A stretch of DNA of 64,000 nt from Candidatus Calescibacterium sp. (lineage in GTDB: Bacteria > Calescibacteriota > Calescibacteriia > Calescibacteriales > Calescibacteriaceae). A model generated the notes under the pieces. It had not been told where the DNA came from. It saw nothing but the letters and a program-made list of their open reading frames with translations, and ran no database searches. Every line of letters starts with the position of its first letter. The first letter of the stretch is position 1. Both the position numbers and the translations under genes were made by a program. Of this stretch, positions 62,907 to 64,000 are shown piece by piece. Location of the stretch: the NCBI GenBank assembly GCA_025060505.1, contig JANXBU010000003.1:1-64000 (forward strand), written 5' to 3'.

Positions 62907-64000
62907 ATGATCATCTTTCTTACCGGATTGCCCGGAGTTGGAAAATCAACAGTAGGTAGGATTGTTGCTGAAAAACTAAAATATTCTTTTGTAGAACTTG
63001 ATCAACTCATAGAGAAAAAAACGGGTAAATCTATACCGGAGTTGTTTTCGGTTGACGAAAAGTTTTTCAGATTTTGGGAGTCAAAAGTCTTGAAGGAAGT
63101 TGTGGATGGTTTATCAAACTCTGTTGTATCCCTTGGGGGAGGTGCTATCATTCTCAAAGAGAATTTAGATTTGATAAGACAAAAGGGCATTGTTGTGAAT
63201 CTAACAGCGCAAGTTCAGCAGATACTCAAACGTATTGAATCAGATACATCAAGACCAATTTTGTATGGAGATAAGAGAAGTAGACTTGAAACTATTGCAT
63301 CAGATAGAGAGAAGCTTTACAGGATCTGTGATTTCTCTGTGGATACATCAGATATTTCACCCGAAATCGCTGCTGAAAGAATACTGCATTTTCTGAGTGA
63401 GTTTTCTAATATCAGATCTATTAGGGTAAACCTTTATGATAGATCGTATGATATTCTTATTGGTTCAAATCTACCAAAATCAATAATACAAAATAGGGTA
63501 AAGAGAAATCTTCCGGACCTGAAGAAAGTTGTCATAATTACATCTCCTTCTATAAAATATGTTTCATTGAACGGGGTTTCATTATATGGTCGTGTGAAAG
63601 CTATTTTTGAAACATCAGAGGTTGTTGAGGTAGATCTTCCGGAAGGTGAGCAGACAAAAGATATTCTCTATGCTATACATCTTTGGAACAAATTTACAGA
63701 AAAAGAGATCAGAAAAAGTGATCTTATCGTTGTTGTTGGAGGTGGAGTTTTAGGAGACCTTGTTGGTTTTGTAGCATCTACTTATCTTAGAGGTGTCAAA
63801 TATATAAATGTTCCAACAACTCTTCTTTCTCAGGTTGACTCTTCAATAGGTGGAAAAACAGGAGTAAATACAGAAATAGCAAAAAATATGGTTGGCACTA
63901 TATATCAACCATTTCTGGTTTTGAGTGATATAGACTTCATAAAAACTCTTCCGAAAAGTGAGTTTTTCTCTGGTATGGGCGAAGTTCTAAAATATGCTGT
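62907..64000 (+). CDS. aroKB: Bifunctional shikimate kinase / 3-dehydroquinate synthase (AroK-AroB fusion), cut by window edge
   Basis: 364 codons are visible and the frame is open at the right edge. Residues 1-165 are shikimate kinase: P-loop GLPGVGKST (7-15), D32 in VELDQLIE, SLGGGA (75-80) and an RP motif (SRPIL). From about 169 the dehydroquinate synthase begins: RVNLYDRSYDILIGSNL, LPEGEQTKD, VVVGGGVLGDLVGFVASTYLRG, VPTTLLSQVDSSIGGKTGVN, and FFSGMGEVLKYA at the edge. The two enzymes catalyse steps 5 and 2 of chorismate synthesis. Similar fusions are known, for example in Thermotoga. The N-terminal start is the only ATG in a good family position. Confidence 0.92.
   Translation, partial: MIIFLTGLPGVGKSTVGRIVAEKLKYSFVELDQLIEKKTGKSIPELFSVDEKFFRFWESKVLKEVVDGLSNSVVSLGGGAIILKENLDLIRQKGIVVNLTAQVQQILKRIESDTSRPILYGDKRSRLETIASDREKLYRICDFSVDTSDISPEIAAERILHFLSEFSNIRSIRVNLYDRSYDILIGSNLPKSIIQNRVKRNLPDLKKVVIITSPSIKYVSLNGVSLYGRVKAIFETSEVVEVDLPEGEQTKDILYAIHLWNKFTEKEIRKSDLIVVVGGGVLGDLVGFVASTYLRGVKYINVPTTLLSQVDSSIGGKTGVNTEIAKNMVGTIYQPFLVLSDIDFIKTLPKSEFFSGMGEVLKYA

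Overview
The window reads as chromosome of an AT-rich, Gram-negative, aerobically respiring and probably thermophilic bacterium that I cannot place in a phylum. The Gram-negative call rests on a divergent LpxK, the Mla-type proteins MlaE and MlaD, and a GspD-like secretin. The aerobic call rests on a complete alternative complex III operon, a ba3-type cytochrome c oxidase and a Sco protein. Thermophily is only suggested, by the ba3-type oxidase and the AroK-AroB fusion. I found no rRNA, tRNA, CRISPR array or intact insertion sequence.

Layout. 1-3.8 kb: tail of an Rpn/PD-(D/E)XK-type protein, MscS channel, YicC, MlaE. 3.9-11.3 kb: actABCDEF, the alternative complex III (quinol to cytochrome c). 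11.3-20.8 kb: a secreted protein, then an accessory island with four radical-SAM proteins carrying a reduced SPASM (twitch-like) domain, two polytopic GT-C-like membrane proteins and a UbiA-like protein. 21-30.5 kb: a Cys-rich Sel1-like protein divergent from a 2161-residue Cys-rich surface protein, then a secretin. 30.5-38.6 kb: a second Rpn-like gene, an ACT-less aspartokinase, a PqqD-like protein, an orphan nuoA, cheA, and a three-gene flavin monooxygenase / Zn-dehydrogenase / acyl-CoA-dehydrogenase-like operon. 38.5-53.9 kb: glycosyltransferase, gatC, O-antigen-ligase/TPR fusion, sulfate adenylyltransferase, glutamate synthase, AtpZ-like protein, endonuclease IV, TPR lipoprotein, SagB-like oxidoreductase, LpxK. 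54.1-57.7 kb: ba3 oxidase (IIa, II, I) and Sco. 57.8-64 kb: MlaD, then a dispersed ribosomal set (L6, chemoreceptor, L18, S5) and an AroK-AroB fusion that runs off the right edge.

How it fits together. Complex III and the ba3 oxidase give a quinol - cytochrome c - oxygen chain from two loci. MlaE and MlaD are probably parts of one lipid transporter encoded apart. LpxK, the GT-C enzymes and the O-antigen ligase point to a decorated outer surface. Operons are short and much scrambled: ribosomal, Nuo, Mla and Che genes each stand alone or nearly so, and several spacers hold decayed coding remnants.

Most notable: (1) the four-copy radical-SAM island with membrane enzymes; (2) the giant Cys-rich protein, which seems to contain two NIDO-like domains, the second split by Cys-rich and Ca-binding-like insertions; (3) many first genes with a TANNNT box only 6-9 nt before the start codon, suggesting leaderless transcription, including divergent pairs whose start codons lie 16 and 25 nt apart.
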